Source: Haloterrigena turkmenica DSM 5511
GTDB taxonomy: Archaea; Halobacteriota; Halobacteria; Halobacteriales; Natrialbaceae
Reading direction: 5' to 3'
Length of the DNA stretch: 64,000 nucleotides
Assembly: GCF_000025325.1 (NCBI RefSeq)
Contig: NC_013743.1
Coordinates: 1,488,001-1,552,000 of the forward strand
The translations under genes were made by a program, and so were the position numbers. Shown in pieces: positions 32,672 to 41,151 of the stretch. The notes below the pieces were generated by a model that was given only the letters and a program-made list of their open reading frames with translations, made no database searches and was not told the origin of the DNA. Numbering within the stretch: position 1 is the first letter of the stretch; the number at the start of each line of letters is the position of its first letter.

Positions 32672-35600
32672 TCACAGCGGGACGAACGGGAGCGTCGCCA
32701 GCGAGTCCGCGTCGTACGCGAGCGCGTCGGACTGATCGACGCCCGGTGGCGTCAGGTGGTCGATGATCCGCGGGGCGTTCTCGATCGCGTCTTCGCGTGC
32801 GCCGCCGAAAACGTAGCCCTCGGCCTCGACGTCGACGGCACGGAACGTCCCGCGGTCCTCGGAGCCGACCACGGGGACGACCTCGGCGTTCGCGATGTCC
32901 ACGCTGAGCGTGCCTTTCTCGACGGAGAGGATGGCCGTGTCGCTCTCGAAGTCGACGACGGTCGTCGGCGATCCGAGGCTGGTACCGGCCGCGTCGACGA
33001 CGCTCGAGCCGAAGCCGCTGGCGGCGACGCGGTAGTGCCAGGGCTCTTCGAAGGCGGCGGTGACCTCGAGGTCGCCGAGTTCCGTCGTTCGGCCGCCGTC
33101 CCGGGACGGATCCCGGAGATAGACCGCGAAGTAGTGGGGCGAGAACTCCCCGCCGAAGGTGTCGTAGAGCTCCTCTACTTCGAAGACGAACCGATACGCG
33201 TCGTCGGCCTCGTAGACGGCGAACGAGCGCAGGTCGAACGCCCCGTCCCGGAAGTCGTCGCTGGTCGGGTAGGTGTACTCGCCGGGACCGTGGTCGTCGC
33301 CGGCCGGATCGTCGAACTCGGCGACGAGGTCGCCGGGGGCGACGGTGACCGTTTCGGACGCGAGGACGGTCCCATCGTCCGGGTCGCGCAGGACGACGTC
33401 GTACGTGCCGATCGACGTGATCGCGTAGCCGAGCTCGACGGTCTCGTCGGTCGCTCCGGGCGAGAGCCGGACGTTGTCGACGGTCTCGCGCTCGCCGTCG
33501 ATCTCGATCGCGACCGTCGTCCCGCCGACGAAATCGCCGTCGTTCGAGCCGGTGGCCGCGATGAACGGCTCGCCGAGTCCCGCCTGATCGTCGATCTCGT
33601 AGCGCACGTCCTGGGTAGGGCGCTCGTAGGTCGGGAGTCTCTTGCGCTCCGTCCCCGTCGCGGGGCGGAGCCGGATCGCGGTCCCGCCGCTGCGGGCCAT
33701 CGAGGCGAGGACCGTCGCGCTCGGATCGACGACGGCTTCGTCGATCCTGACGGCCTCGGGATCGGACTCGTAGCCGCCGCCGAGGCCGTCCGAGTAGATC
33801 TCGGCGACGTACTTGGGTTCCTTGGGGCCATTACCGTGCCCTTTCGATCCCATGCCGCGCCCCTGACAGCCCGAATTCCCCGGAGCGAGGAACTCGAGCG
33901 GCACGTCGACCGCGCGGCCGCCCTCGTCGGTCATCGCGCCGACGTACCACTCTTCGCCCTTTCGGCGGGCGGTGACGACGTAGTCGCCGATCTCGCTATC
34001 GACGACGTTCGTCTCGTCCCAGCCGGCCGCGGGAACCGACTCGATGAACTCGAAGGCGGGTTTCGCGTCGAAGTTCTCGTTCTCGGGCGTGTAGCCCTCG
34101 TACTCGGCCGGCATCGGGGACCGATCGCCGGGTTCGGTGATCCCGATCGTGTTGAGGTTGAAGCCGCCGACGTCGCCCTCGAATTCCTCGCCGTCGTCGT
34201 ACTGCAGTTCGATCGCGACCTCGTTGTCGCCGTCCTCGAGGTCGATCTCCGTCGTGAAGACCTCCCACTGGTCCCAGTAGTCTGTGAAGTCTGGGTTGAT
34301 GGTCGTCGTCTCGCCGTTGACGCGCAGCGTCGCCTGAGTTTCGCCGGCCTCGACGACTCGCTGGGCGTTGTCTTCGGGCGCCGCCGCGTATCGGAGATGG
34401 AGTTCGTGTGTCCCCGCGTCGGCGTCTTCGACGATGAAGGAGACCGACGATCCCGACGGAACGCGATTGGGGTCGACCGCGACGTAGTTCGTGCCGAAGG
34501 CGTTTCGCCACTCGTCCAGCGTGACGAAGCCGTCGATGTCGCCCGAGGCGGCCTGCAGACACTCACCGACCGCGAGGGTCTCGTCGACGTAGGCCTCGAC
34601 GCGGTCGGCGACCATCTGCAGCCCGCTCAGGTAGTTCGGGTAGAGGGCGAGTTGCTTCGCCCGCGTCGTCTGGATCTGTCCGCCTCGATCGTCGTTGAAC
34701 GTGATGTCGAAGATGCCCGGCTGGTAGCTGACCGGACCGGCCAGGTTCCGGGTGAACGGCAGCGTGACGTGGTGATCCGGAGCGACGTCCGCGCTCAACT
34801 GCTCGAAGCCGTCGTACTCCTGGGCTTTCACGACCTCGCGGTTGGCCACGTTGGGGTAGGTCCGGATCTCTCCGGTCGGCTTGATCCCCTCGTGGATCTC
34901 GAGCAGCTGGCGATTGGCCGCGGCGGCTTCGATGACCAGCCGGTGGTGGTTGACCGCCAGCTGATTGTGCTGGTTGTGCGTCGGCTCGGCGCCGTCGCCC
35001 TCGATGCCCAGCCCCTCGTCGGAGACGTAGCCGTTCTTGATCGAGTGAATGCCGACGTCCTCGTACTGCCGGAAGATGTCGTCGTTCAGGAACTGGTCCT
35101 CGTAGTGGGGCAGCGCGCCCGCGGTCTCGTTGTGGATCGTCATCTCCACGCCGGACTCGAGCGAGCGCCCGAAGTCGGTCACCTCGCGGACGTCGAAGTC
35201 CGGATAGGAGTCGTCAACGCCGAACTCGAGGCCCGTGCCGTCGCCGGGGTAGGTGTCCCAGCCCTCGTTCCACCCTTCGACGAGGACGCTGTCGATGCCG
35301 TTCTCCGCCGCGAAGTTCATGTACCGCTTCATCCGCTCGGTCCGGGCGCCGTGGACGTATCCCGCCGCGTCCTCGGGACTGTCGAACGAGTCGTCCGGCC
35401 GGTACTCCCAGTTGGCGGAGCCCGCGATCATCGTCCACCAGATGCCGACGTACTTTCGCGGCTCGATCCAGTCGGTGTCCGGCTCGCCGTCGACGGTCGG
35501 CATGGCCGACTCCTCGAGTTCGGCGCTCAACAGCGGAATCAGCTCCGACTCGATCAGGTCGCCCGGTCGGCGGCCGATCTGAATCGTCCGCCACGGCGTC

Positions 35601-36511
35601 GCGTTCGGGAGCGAAAGCGACGCCTTCGTCCCGTCCGGTAGCGGCGTGAGTTCCGTGACGAGCTCCGTTCCGCCCTCGTCCGATCGCGGCGCGAGCGTCG
35701 CGGCCGCGTAGTCCTCGAGGTCCGCCTCGTGGACGCTCAGGTAGACGTCGCCGTCGCCGGCCTCGACCGTCAGCGGCGTGTGCGCGCCGTTTCGCATCGG
35801 CGTCCCCGTGGGTCGAGTCTCCCGCGAGCTGCCGGGAATCTCGCTGAGCGGCGTCTCCTCGTACTCCTGTTCGAACCGGGGGTTGGTGACTTCGTTTCGG
35901 ATCCACCAGGCGGTGTCATCGTCGGCGAACGCGAACGCGGTGTTCTCCGACGTGACGACGGCCCGTCCGCTGTTGCTCGCGAAACTGTCGCCGAACACGA
36001 CTCGGAGACCGACCCCGTCGTCGAAGACGCGGACCTCGAGGTTCGCCGACCGGCCCGGTTCGGCCGTCTCCTCGAGTCCGATGATCAGCGCGTTGTACTC
36101 GGCGCTCACGCGGTCGTACGAGCCCCAGACGGGCTCCCAGACCTCCGTTTCCGACGCGCGCTCGCTTCCGGTGACCGCGACCTCGGAACCGGTCGTGCCG
36201 TCCGCGCTCGCTCCGAACGACGGCTGGTTCCGGAAGTCGAATCCGACGGTCGACGGCTCGAGATAGGTTGTGCCGTCGACCGCCACCGCGTAGCGGGGGG
36301 TCCCGTCGGAGACGTCGACGGTCATCTCGACGGTGCCGTCCGGCGAACTGACGCGCTGGACGGCGTCGTCGTCGCCGTTCGAGACTCGCGCCGCCGCGCG
36401 TTCGGGGACGGCTCGCGTGTACGCTGCCGCGGCTAGCATCGCCGATACGCCCCCGAGGAACCGGCGCCGACTCGCGTGTGAGCACGGCTGTTGTAACATT
36501 TCATCACGCAT
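32672..36511 (-). CDS. secreted GH97-type alpha-glucosidase with inserted carbohydrate-binding module
   Basis: This 1279-residue protein has a Tat signal (SRRRFLGGVSAMLAAAA near residue 15). The GH97 N-domain is about 50-330 and the catalytic barrel about 340-665. An inserted CBM35/6-like beta-sandwich (about 669-795) is followed by the rest of the GH97 C-domain. A C-terminal module (about 1045-1260) resembles the membrane-proximal domain of glucodextranase. Putative catalytic and calcium-binding Glu residues are Glu462 (HNET), Glu541 (EIHEG) and Glu565. Their order and spacing match the inverting SusB-type subgroup. It probably hydrolyses alpha-glucosides outside the cell. The ATG at 36511 is about 33 bases from a TATA-like CACATTTATGTG. 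Confidence 0.88.
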   Translation of the reverse strand: MRDEMLQQPCSHASRRRFLGGVSAMLAAAAYTRAVPERAAARVSNGDDDAVQRVSSPDGTVEMTVDVSDGTPRYAVAVDGTTYLEPSTVGFDFRNQPSFGASADGTTGSEVAVTGSERASETEVWEPVWGSYDRVSAEYNALIIGLEETAEPGRSANLEVRVFDDGVGLRVVFGDSFASNSGRAVVTSENTAFAFADDDTAWWIRNEVTNPRFEQEYEETPLSEIPGSSRETRPTGTPMRNGAHTPLTVEAGDGDVYLSVHEADLEDYAAATLAPRSDEGGTELVTELTPLPDGTKASLSLPNATPWRTIQIGRRPGDLIESELIPLLSAELEESAMPTVDGEPDTDWIEPRKYVGIWWTMIAGSANWEYRPDDSFDSPEDAAGYVHGARTERMKRYMNFAAENGIDSVLVEGWNEGWDTYPGDGTGLEFGVDDSYPDFDVREVTDFGRSLESGVEMTIHNETAGALPHYEDQFLNDDIFRQYEDVGIHSIKNGYVSDEGLGIEGDGAEPTHNQHNQLAVNHHRLVIEAAAANRQLLEIHEGIKPTGEIRTYPNVANREVVKAQEYDGFEQLSADVAPDHHVTLPFTRNLAGPVSYQPGIFDITFNDDRGGQIQTTRAKQLALYPNYLSGLQMVADRVEAYVDETLAVGECLQAASGDIDGFVTLDEWRNAFGTNYVAVDPNRVPSGSSVSFIVEDADAGTHELHLRYAAAPEDNAQRVVEAGETQATLRVNGETTTINPDFTDYWDQWEVFTTEIDLEDGDNEVAIELQYDDGEEFEGDVGGFNLNTIGITEPGDRSPMPAEYEGYTPENENFDAKPAFEFIESVPAAGWDETNVVDSEIGDYVVTARRKGEEWYVGAMTDEGGRAVDVPLEFLAPGNSGCQGRGMGSKGHGNGPKEPKYVAEIYSDGLGGGYESDPEAVRIDEAVVDPSATVLASMARSGGTAIRLRPATGTERKRLPTYERPTQDVRYEIDDQAGLGEPFIAATGSNDGDFVGGTTVAIEIDGERETVDNVRLSPGATDETVELGYAITSIGTYDVVLRDPDDGTVLASETVTVAPGDLVAEFDDPAGDDHGPGEYTYPTSDDFRDGAFDLRSFAVYEADDAYRFVFEVEELYDTFGGEFSPHYFAVYLRDPSRDGGRTTELGDLEVTAAFEEPWHYRVAASGFGSSVVDAAGTSLGSPTTVVDFESDTAILSVEKGTLSVDIANAEVVPVVGSEDRGTFRAVDVEAEGYVFGGAREDAIENAPRIIDHLTPPGVDQSDALAYDADSLATLPFVPL

Positions 36512-36537
36512 TCCAGGTAGTGCCTGTCATACCCTCG

Positions 36538-36549
36538 CACATAAATGTG
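36538..36549. promoter_or_regulatory. near-symmetric TATA element between GH97 and MATE genes
   Basis: CACATAAATGTG has CACAT/ATGTG arms around a central AA and can act as TATA in both directions. Leftward it is about 33 bases from the GH97 start. Rightward it would start a MATE transcript near 36570 with a leader of about 130 bases. Confidence 0.45.
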
Positions 36550-36616
36550 ATGGATGTTCACAACTGCTGTACTCCTCGTTTCGGTTCGCGAACTCTAGCG
36601 GTCGGGACTCGAGTGT

Positions 36617-36693
36617 GGGCTCACCGCGAAGCGGCAATCCGCTCGCGGGGGCGAGCCCTTTTCACTCGAGTCGGCGACTCTCGAACGAGAGGC
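36617..36693 (+). promoter_or_regulatory. hairpin-rich leader upstream of the MATE gene
   Basis: A long hairpin (36617-36658) pairs GGGCTC with GAGCCC, CCGCGA with TCGCGG and GCGG with CCGC around a CAAT loop, and is followed by TTTT. Next, GAGTC/GACTC (36668-36680) overlaps a second stem CTCTCG/CGAGAG (36678-36691). The two stems exclude each other. The second covers the GAGAGG that could act as ribosome-binding site for the GTG at 36699. This resembles an attenuator or riboswitch layout, but GC-rich DNA makes chance hairpins common. Confidence 0.4.
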
Positions 36694-36698
36694 GACAC

Positions 36699-38201
36699 GT
36701 GGCAGAGACTGACTCGCAATCTGATCGCAAGCGCGTCGACATGACGACGGGGCCGATTCCCCCGAAACTGACGCGGCTCGCGTGGCCGCTGGTGCTGGGG
36801 AACCTGCTCCAGACCGTCTACAACCTCGCCGATATGTTCTGGGTCGGTCGCGTGAGCAGCGAGGCCGTCGCCGCCGTCTCCCTGATGTTCCCGCTGTCGT
36901 GGCTGTTCGTCTCGACGGCGATGGGGATCACCGCGGCGACCATCGCGCTGGTCTCTCAGTACGTCGGCGCCGGCGACGACCGGACGGCCGACCGCGTGGT
37001 CGCTCAGACCGTTCTGCTGACGCTGGCGGTCTCGGCGATCCTCGCCACCGTCGGCCTCCTCTTCCGGCGGCCCCTGCTGACGCTGATCGGCGCCCGCGGG
37101 ACGGTGTTCGCCGACGCGCTGGCGTACATCGAGGTCATCTTCCTCGCCTTACCGTTGACGTTCCTCTTCTTCGCGTTCCGGTCGTCGCTGCAGGGCGCCG
37201 GCGACACGAAGACGGCGATGTGGCTCGTCGTCGTCTCGGCGGGGATCAACGTCGTCCTCGACCCGTTCCTCATCCTCGGCTGGGGGCCGTTCCCCGCGTG
37301 GGGGACCCGCGGCGCCGGCGTCGCGACGTTCGTCTCCCGCGGGTTCGCCGCGCTCGCCGGCATCTACATCCTGCTCGACGGGCGCTTCGGCGTGCGCCTG
37401 CGGCCGCGGGACCTCGCGCCCGACTCGAGCGTCCTGAAGCAACTCGTCGACGTCGGCTACCCGTCGACGATCGACGGCTGGGCGCGCAGTTTCGCCTCGG
37501 TCGCGATGGCCGGACTGGTCGCCCGCTTCGGCGCGACGCCGACGGCGGCCTACGGGATCGGCGTCCGGCTGATGTCCGTGACGTGGGCGGTCGCCGGCGC
37601 CGTCGGCAACGCGACCGCGACCGGCGTCGGCCAGAATCTCGGCGCGGAGACGCCCGAGCGAGCGGCGGCCGTCGCTCGGACCGCGACCGCGGGGACGATG
37701 GTCCTGATCGGCGCCGTCGCGGGAGTCCTGATCGCGTTTCCGGCCCAGGCGATGCGGATCTTCGTCGCCGACCCCGACGTGATCGCCGAGGGCGTCGTCT
37801 TCTTGCGCATTATGGCGCCGTTCTGGACCCTCTTCGCGGGCGTCATGGTCGTCCAGGGCGCCTTCCGCGGCGCCGGGAACACGCGGGAAGCGATGGTCCT
37901 CTCCTTCCTCTCGCGGTGGATCTTCCGGGTCCCCGTCGCGCTCGTGCTGGCGTTCGCGTGGACGGTGACCGTTCCCGGTCTCGGCCTCGAGATCGCCGGC
38001 CTCGGCTGGGGCGTCGAAGGCATCTGGTGGGCGTACTCGTTCGGGATGGTCGCCTCGTTCGTCGTCGCCATCGTCTGGTTCCGGCTGGGAACGTGGCGCG
38101 AGGGCGTCATCGACGACGCGGGCGACGAGGGGCCGGTCGACACGCCGACTCGAGACGAATCGGCGACGGGCGAGAGTGACACGGACCCGACGGACGATTG
38201 A
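36699..38201 (+). CDS. MATE family multidrug/toxin exporter
   Basis: This 500-residue membrane protein has twelve helices in two MatE repeats (WPLVLGNLLQTVYNLADMFWVG; later VGYPSTIDGWARSFASVAMAG and FRGAGNTREAM). MATE exporters extrude cationic compounds using sodium or protons. I chose the GTG at 36699 because the residues before the ATG at 36741 (KRVD just ahead of MTTGPIPPKL) look like the conserved haloarchaeal N-terminus. GAGAGG precedes the GTG. The ATG is the alternative. The C-terminal tail is acidic. The upstream leader may regulate it. Confidence 0.88.
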   Translation: MAETDSQSDRKRVDMTTGPIPPKLTRLAWPLVLGNLLQTVYNLADMFWVGRVSSEAVAAVSLMFPLSWLFVSTAMGITAATIALVSQYVGAGDDRTADRVVAQTVLLTLAVSAILATVGLLFRRPLLTLIGARGTVFADALAYIEVIFLALPLTFLFFAFRSSLQGAGDTKTAMWLVVVSAGINVVLDPFLILGWGPFPAWGTRGAGVATFVSRGFAALAGIYILLDGRFGVRLRPRDLAPDSSVLKQLVDVGYPSTIDGWARSFASVAMAGLVARFGATPTAAYGIGVRLMSVTWAVAGAVGNATATGVGQNLGAETPERAAAVARTATAGTMVLIGAVAGVLIAFPAQAMRIFVADPDVIAEGVVFLRIMAPFWTLFAGVMVVQGAFRGAGNTREAMVLSFLSRWIFRVPVALVLAFAWTVTVPGLGLEIAGLGWGVEGIWWAYSFGMVASFVVAIVWFRLGTWREGVIDDAGDEGPVDTPTRDESATGESDTDPTDD

Positions 38202-38204
38202 GTT

Positions 38205-38369
38205 CCTCGCACCCTGTATCGCACGCATCTCCCGTTGCTGGAAGAGACCAGTCTCATCAGATACGACAGGGAACGAGATTTCGTCACGGTCACGGACCGA
38301 ATAGACCAGTGTGTGCGCCACTTAGAGACGATCCGGAGCGCGGAACCTCGAGAGATACCGGCCGAGTGA
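38205..38369 (+). pseudogene. C-terminal remnant of a DUF7344-type protein
   Basis: Starting four bases after the MATE stop, the third plus frame reads TLYRTHLPLLEETSLIRYDR and continues for about 35 more residues to a TGA at 38367. This strongly resembles the helix-strand end of haloarchaeal DUF7344 winged-helix proteins (LYHxHLPKLEEAGLVxYD). No start codon or N-terminal half is present, because the upstream sequence is the MATE coding end. I read it as a truncated remnant. Confidence 0.5.
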
Positions 38370-38615
38370 AGTACCCATCCGCTTACTTCGAGGAAGTCTG
38401 GACAGCCCGTAAACGGCACGAGAACGGCAACTGAGAGGAAAGAACGACTATCCTACGTAACCCTCCCTAGTCGTCAGCATTCGGATGAATAGAGGCGACG
38501 GCAGATACTATCATCACGGTTAATTACTGACATATGCCCGTAACACGTCTGATAACTGAATATCCGTGGCTCATCACGATAGACTTTTCACCACGCGGTG
38601 CTACCACCAAGTTGT
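38370..38615. other. intergenic region upstream of thi4
   Basis: About 245 AT-enriched bases without a gene. ACGACTA (38444-38450) and TAGTCGT (38468-38474) form a seven-base inverted repeat with a 17-base spacer. It could end the upstream transcript or be a binding site. GGTTAATTACTGAC near 38520 and AGACTTTTCAC near 38583 are candidate promoter elements. The latter is about 30 bases from the thi4 ATG. Confidence 0.4.
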
Positions 38616-39548
38616 ATGAGCGAATTCGAGCAGTTCAGTCAGGTGGGAGAGGCCGACGTTACCCGCGCGATCGGACAGGAGTGGACCGAGGAGTTCATGG
38701 ACTTCTCGGACAGCGACGTCATCATCGTGGGCGGCGGGCCCTCGGGACTGACGGCCGCGAAGGAACTCTCCGAGCGCGGCGTCAAGACGATGGTCGTCGA
38801 GAAGAACAACTACCTCGGGGGCGGCTTCTGGCTCGGCGGCTTCCTGATGAACAAGGTCACCGTCCGCGACCCCGCCCAGCAGATCCTCGACGAGCTCGAC
38901 GTCTCGCACAAACAGTCCGAGGACAGCGAGGGGCTCTACATCGCCAACGGCCCCGAGGCCTGTTCCGGCCTCATCAAGGCCGCCTGCGACGCCGGCGCGA
39001 AGATGCAGAACATGACGGAGTTCACGGACATCGTCATCCGCGAGGACCACAAGGTCTCGGGGATCGTCATGAACTGGACGCCGGTCCACGCGCTGCCCCG
39101 CGAGATCACCTGCGTCGACCCGATCGCCGTCGAGGCCGACCTAGTCATCGACGCGACGGGCCACGACGCGATGGCCGTCAAGAAACTCGACGAGCGCGGC
39201 GTCCTCGACGCCCCCGGTATCGCCGACGCGAAGGAATCGGCGACGGGCATGGACCAGACCGACGACGACACGTACGGTGCGCCCGGCCACGACTCGCCAG
39301 GACACGACTCCATGTGGGTCGGCAAGTCCGAGGACGCCGTCGTCGAGCACACCGGCCTCGTCCACGACGGCCTGATCGCGACGGGGATGGCCACCGCGAC
39401 GACCTACGGACTCCCGCGCATGGGCCCGACCTTCGGCGCCATGCTCGTCTCCGGCAAGCGCGCCGCCCAGGTCGCGCTCGACGAACTCGAGGTCGACGCC
39501 GAACCGGTCGACATCACCTCGCGCGCGGCGACGCCGGCCGACGACTAA
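38616..39548 (+). CDS. thi4: Thi4 thiazole synthase (Cys type)
   Basis: This 310-residue protein makes the thiazole precursor of thiamine from NAD and glycine. It has the dinucleotide-binding motif [29 protein letters not shown], and a conserved Cys166 in REITCVDP. That residue corresponds to the sulfur-donor cysteine of yeast-type Thi4; methanogen enzymes have His there. Start at 38616 ([11 protein letters not shown]) is chosen from homology. An insert rich in Asp and His ([15 protein letters not shown]) may help bind iron. The thiamine-responsive regulator thiR lies 5 kb downstream. Confidence 0.93.
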   Translation: MSEFEQFSQVGEADVTRAIGQEWTEEFMDFSDSDVIIVGGGPSGLTAAKELSERGVKTMVVEKNNYLGGGFWLGGFLMNKVTVRDPAQQILDELDVSHKQSEDSEGLYIANGPEACSGLIKAACDAGAKMQNMTEFTDIVIREDHKVSGIVMNWTPVHALPREITCVDPIAVEADLVIDATGHDAMAVKKLDERGVLDAPGIADAKESATGMDQTDDDTYGAPGHDSPGHDSMWVGKSEDAVVEHTGLVHDGLIATGMATATTYGLPRMGPTFGAMLVSGKRAAQVALDELEVDAEPVDITSRAATPADD

Positions 39549-39760
39549 CCGCCCCTGCGAATATCGTATTTTTCGGCCGTATCGACGCTTGCCCAGTCGT
39601 TGGTCCAGCCGTCGTCGGATAGGGATTCTTCGCAGTACTCGCCGACGTCTCTCTCGGCCAGGAGCCGCGTCCCGCACGACGGGCAGTTGGTTTTCGATTT
39701 CGGCGCCGCGTCGCCGTCTCCGTCGCCCTTCATCCGCCAGCGCTGGAGCGATCGCCCCAT
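39545..39760 (-). CDS. small zinc-finger protein of unknown function
   Basis: This 71-residue frame starts at ATG 39760 ([16 protein letters not shown]). It contains [18 protein letters not shown], a plausible half zinc ribbon, and an acidic tail. Its stop overlaps the thi4 stop region by four bases on the opposite strand. Similar short MGRS- or MGRD-starting proteins occur in haloarchaea. The function is unknown. Confidence 0.55.
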   Translation of the reverse strand: MGRSLQRWRMKGDGDGDAAPKSKTNCPSCGTRLLAERDVGEYCEESLSDDGWTNDWASVDTAEKYDIRRGG

Positions 39761-39835
39761 CACTCTCGTTCACTCGAGCCCACACGTTCGCCGTCGATCG
39801 CAACTGTTTCACTCCATGGTACAACTAGGTTGTAT

Positions 39836-40609
39836 ATGGTCGATACTGTCGTCTGCTATCGCGCTCCCTCGACCGTCGCCGACGTCGACGCGATCGGCGA
39901 CTGGCTCGAGGCTCGCATCGACGCCTCGGTCTCGGTCCGCGACCGATTCCTCGACGTCCACCGAACGGACAACCTCGCCGAGCGGTTCGCCGAGGCGCGA
40001 GTTCCCTCGCCGTACGACCGCAAGACCGGCAACACGATGCTCGGAACCATCCGCTACGAGGAACGGGCCCTCGAGCACCCCGAGCGCGAGGGCGGCGTCC
40101 TCTACGACGGCGCGCAGGTCCAACGGGCGCTCAACAGCGCGCTCCCGGCGGCCGAACGGGACCTCGAGACGCTCCACGTCGCGATTCTGGACCGCGCGAT
40201 CGGCACGTGGGGCGACCACGACGGCCGCTGGCACAAGCGCGTCAACGTCCTCGGCCAGCCGGCGTTGATCTCGGTTCCCGGGCTCTACGAGGCTCCCGCG
40301 AAGCCGGAAGAATACTACAAGGAAAAGCAGCGCCACGCGCTGCTATCGGGCGACGCGCCGCCCCGCGAGGTTCTCGAGAACCAGGTCGAGGGCGAGTTCC
40401 TGATCGAGGACGACCCGCGAACGACGGACGCGCTGAAGGGGTACGTCCTGCAGGCGTACCACTACCTCGAGACGGGCGAGGCCTTCTGCGCCCAGGAGGG
40501 CTGTCGCCTCTACAACGCCCACTACCACGAGGACCTGATCGAGGCACAGTTACGCGAGCCGGCGTTCTGTACGGCACACGCCCGCCTGTACGAGCAGCGG
40601 GAGGCGTGA
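39836..40609 (+). CDS. conserved haloarchaeal protein, possible metallopeptidase-like (unknown function)
   Basis: This 257-residue cytoplasmic protein begins MVDTVVCYRAPSTVADVD. The C-terminal part holds clustered Cys and His residues (FCAQEGCRLYNAHYHEDLIE and PAFCTAHARLYE) that could bind zinc. The pattern reminds me of the DUF6775/archaemetzincin-like group, but I cannot confirm it and no HExxH motif is present. The central part (HVAILDRAIGTW, RVNVLGQPALISVPGLYEAP) is well ordered. ATG 39836 fits a short leader. It follows thi4 on the same strand, with the convergent small zinc gene between. Confidence 0.7.
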   Translation: MVDTVVCYRAPSTVADVDAIGDWLEARIDASVSVRDRFLDVHRTDNLAERFAEARVPSPYDRKTGNTMLGTIRYEERALEHPEREGGVLYDGAQVQRALNSALPAAERDLETLHVAILDRAIGTWGDHDGRWHKRVNVLGQPALISVPGLYEAPAKPEEYYKEKQRHALLSGDAPPREVLENQVEGEFLIEDDPRTTDALKGYVLQAYHYLETGEAFCAQEGCRLYNAHYHEDLIEAQLREPAFCTAHARLYEQREA

Positions 40610-40699
40610 GCGGCGGTTCCGCTATGACGCGCGAGAGCGCCGCTCGGAATTGCCAGAACCGCAGTCCTCTTTTGTGACAGCCGACTTCGAAAACGTACA

Positions 40700-41110
40700 A
40701 TGAGTGCTCCGTTTACCGTCTCGGTTCCCGTCCGGTATCGCGATCTCGATCCGCTTGATCACGTCAATCACGCCGTCTTCGCGACCTACCTCGAGATCGC
40801 GCGCACCGACTATCTGGAATCGGTCGTCGACATCGCCGCCGAGGAGATCTCCTTCGTCATCGCGAATCTCGAGATCGACTACGAGCGGCCGATCGTCAAA
40901 GGCGACGAGCCCGAGGTCTCCCTCCGCGTCTCCCGGCTCGGCGACTCGAGTTGCACGATGACCTACGAGATCCGCGTCGGCGACGACGTCGCCGCGACCG
41001 CGGAGACGACCATGGTCTATATCGACCCTGAGACGAAACGACCCGCGCCGTTCCCCGACGAGATCCGCGAGCCGATCGCGGCGTACGAGGGCCTCGAGAC
41101 GATGGCCTGA
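40700..41110 (+). CDS. 4HBT hotdog-fold acyl-CoA thioesterase
   Basis: This 136-residue protein has the 4-hydroxybenzoyl-CoA thioesterase pattern YRDLDPLDHVNHAVFATYLEIARTDYL, in which the Asp of DHVNH is catalytic. The strand VIANLEIDYERPIVKGDE follows. It hydrolyses an acyl-CoA of unknown chain. CTCTTTTGTG about 28 bases before the ATG suggests a leaderless transcript. It is monocistronic. Confidence 0.85.
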   Translation: MSAPFTVSVPVRYRDLDPLDHVNHAVFATYLEIARTDYLESVVDIAAEEISFVIANLEIDYERPIVKGDEPEVSLRVSRLGDSSCTMTYEIRVGDDVAATAETTMVYIDPETKRPAPFPDEIREPIAAYEGLETMA

Positions 41111-41151
41111 GGCCGCCTTCGCGGTCGATATTTCCCGTTCGTCACTGAGAC

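Noticed and set aside
32618..35641. A 1007-codon open frame on the plus strand
   Set aside because: It is antisense to the GH97 gene, reads as repetitive Arg/Val/Asp/Gly sequence, and reflects third-position GC bias. Similar long shadows oppose topA, the HEAT-PQQ gene and porA.
38428..38500. CTGAGAGG followed by ACCC upstream of thi4, suggesting a TPP riboswitch
   Set aside because: Only the short CTGAGA match is present. The CTGAT...TAAT...GCG-AGGGA half of the THI box is absent, and thiamine control here is better explained by ThiR.
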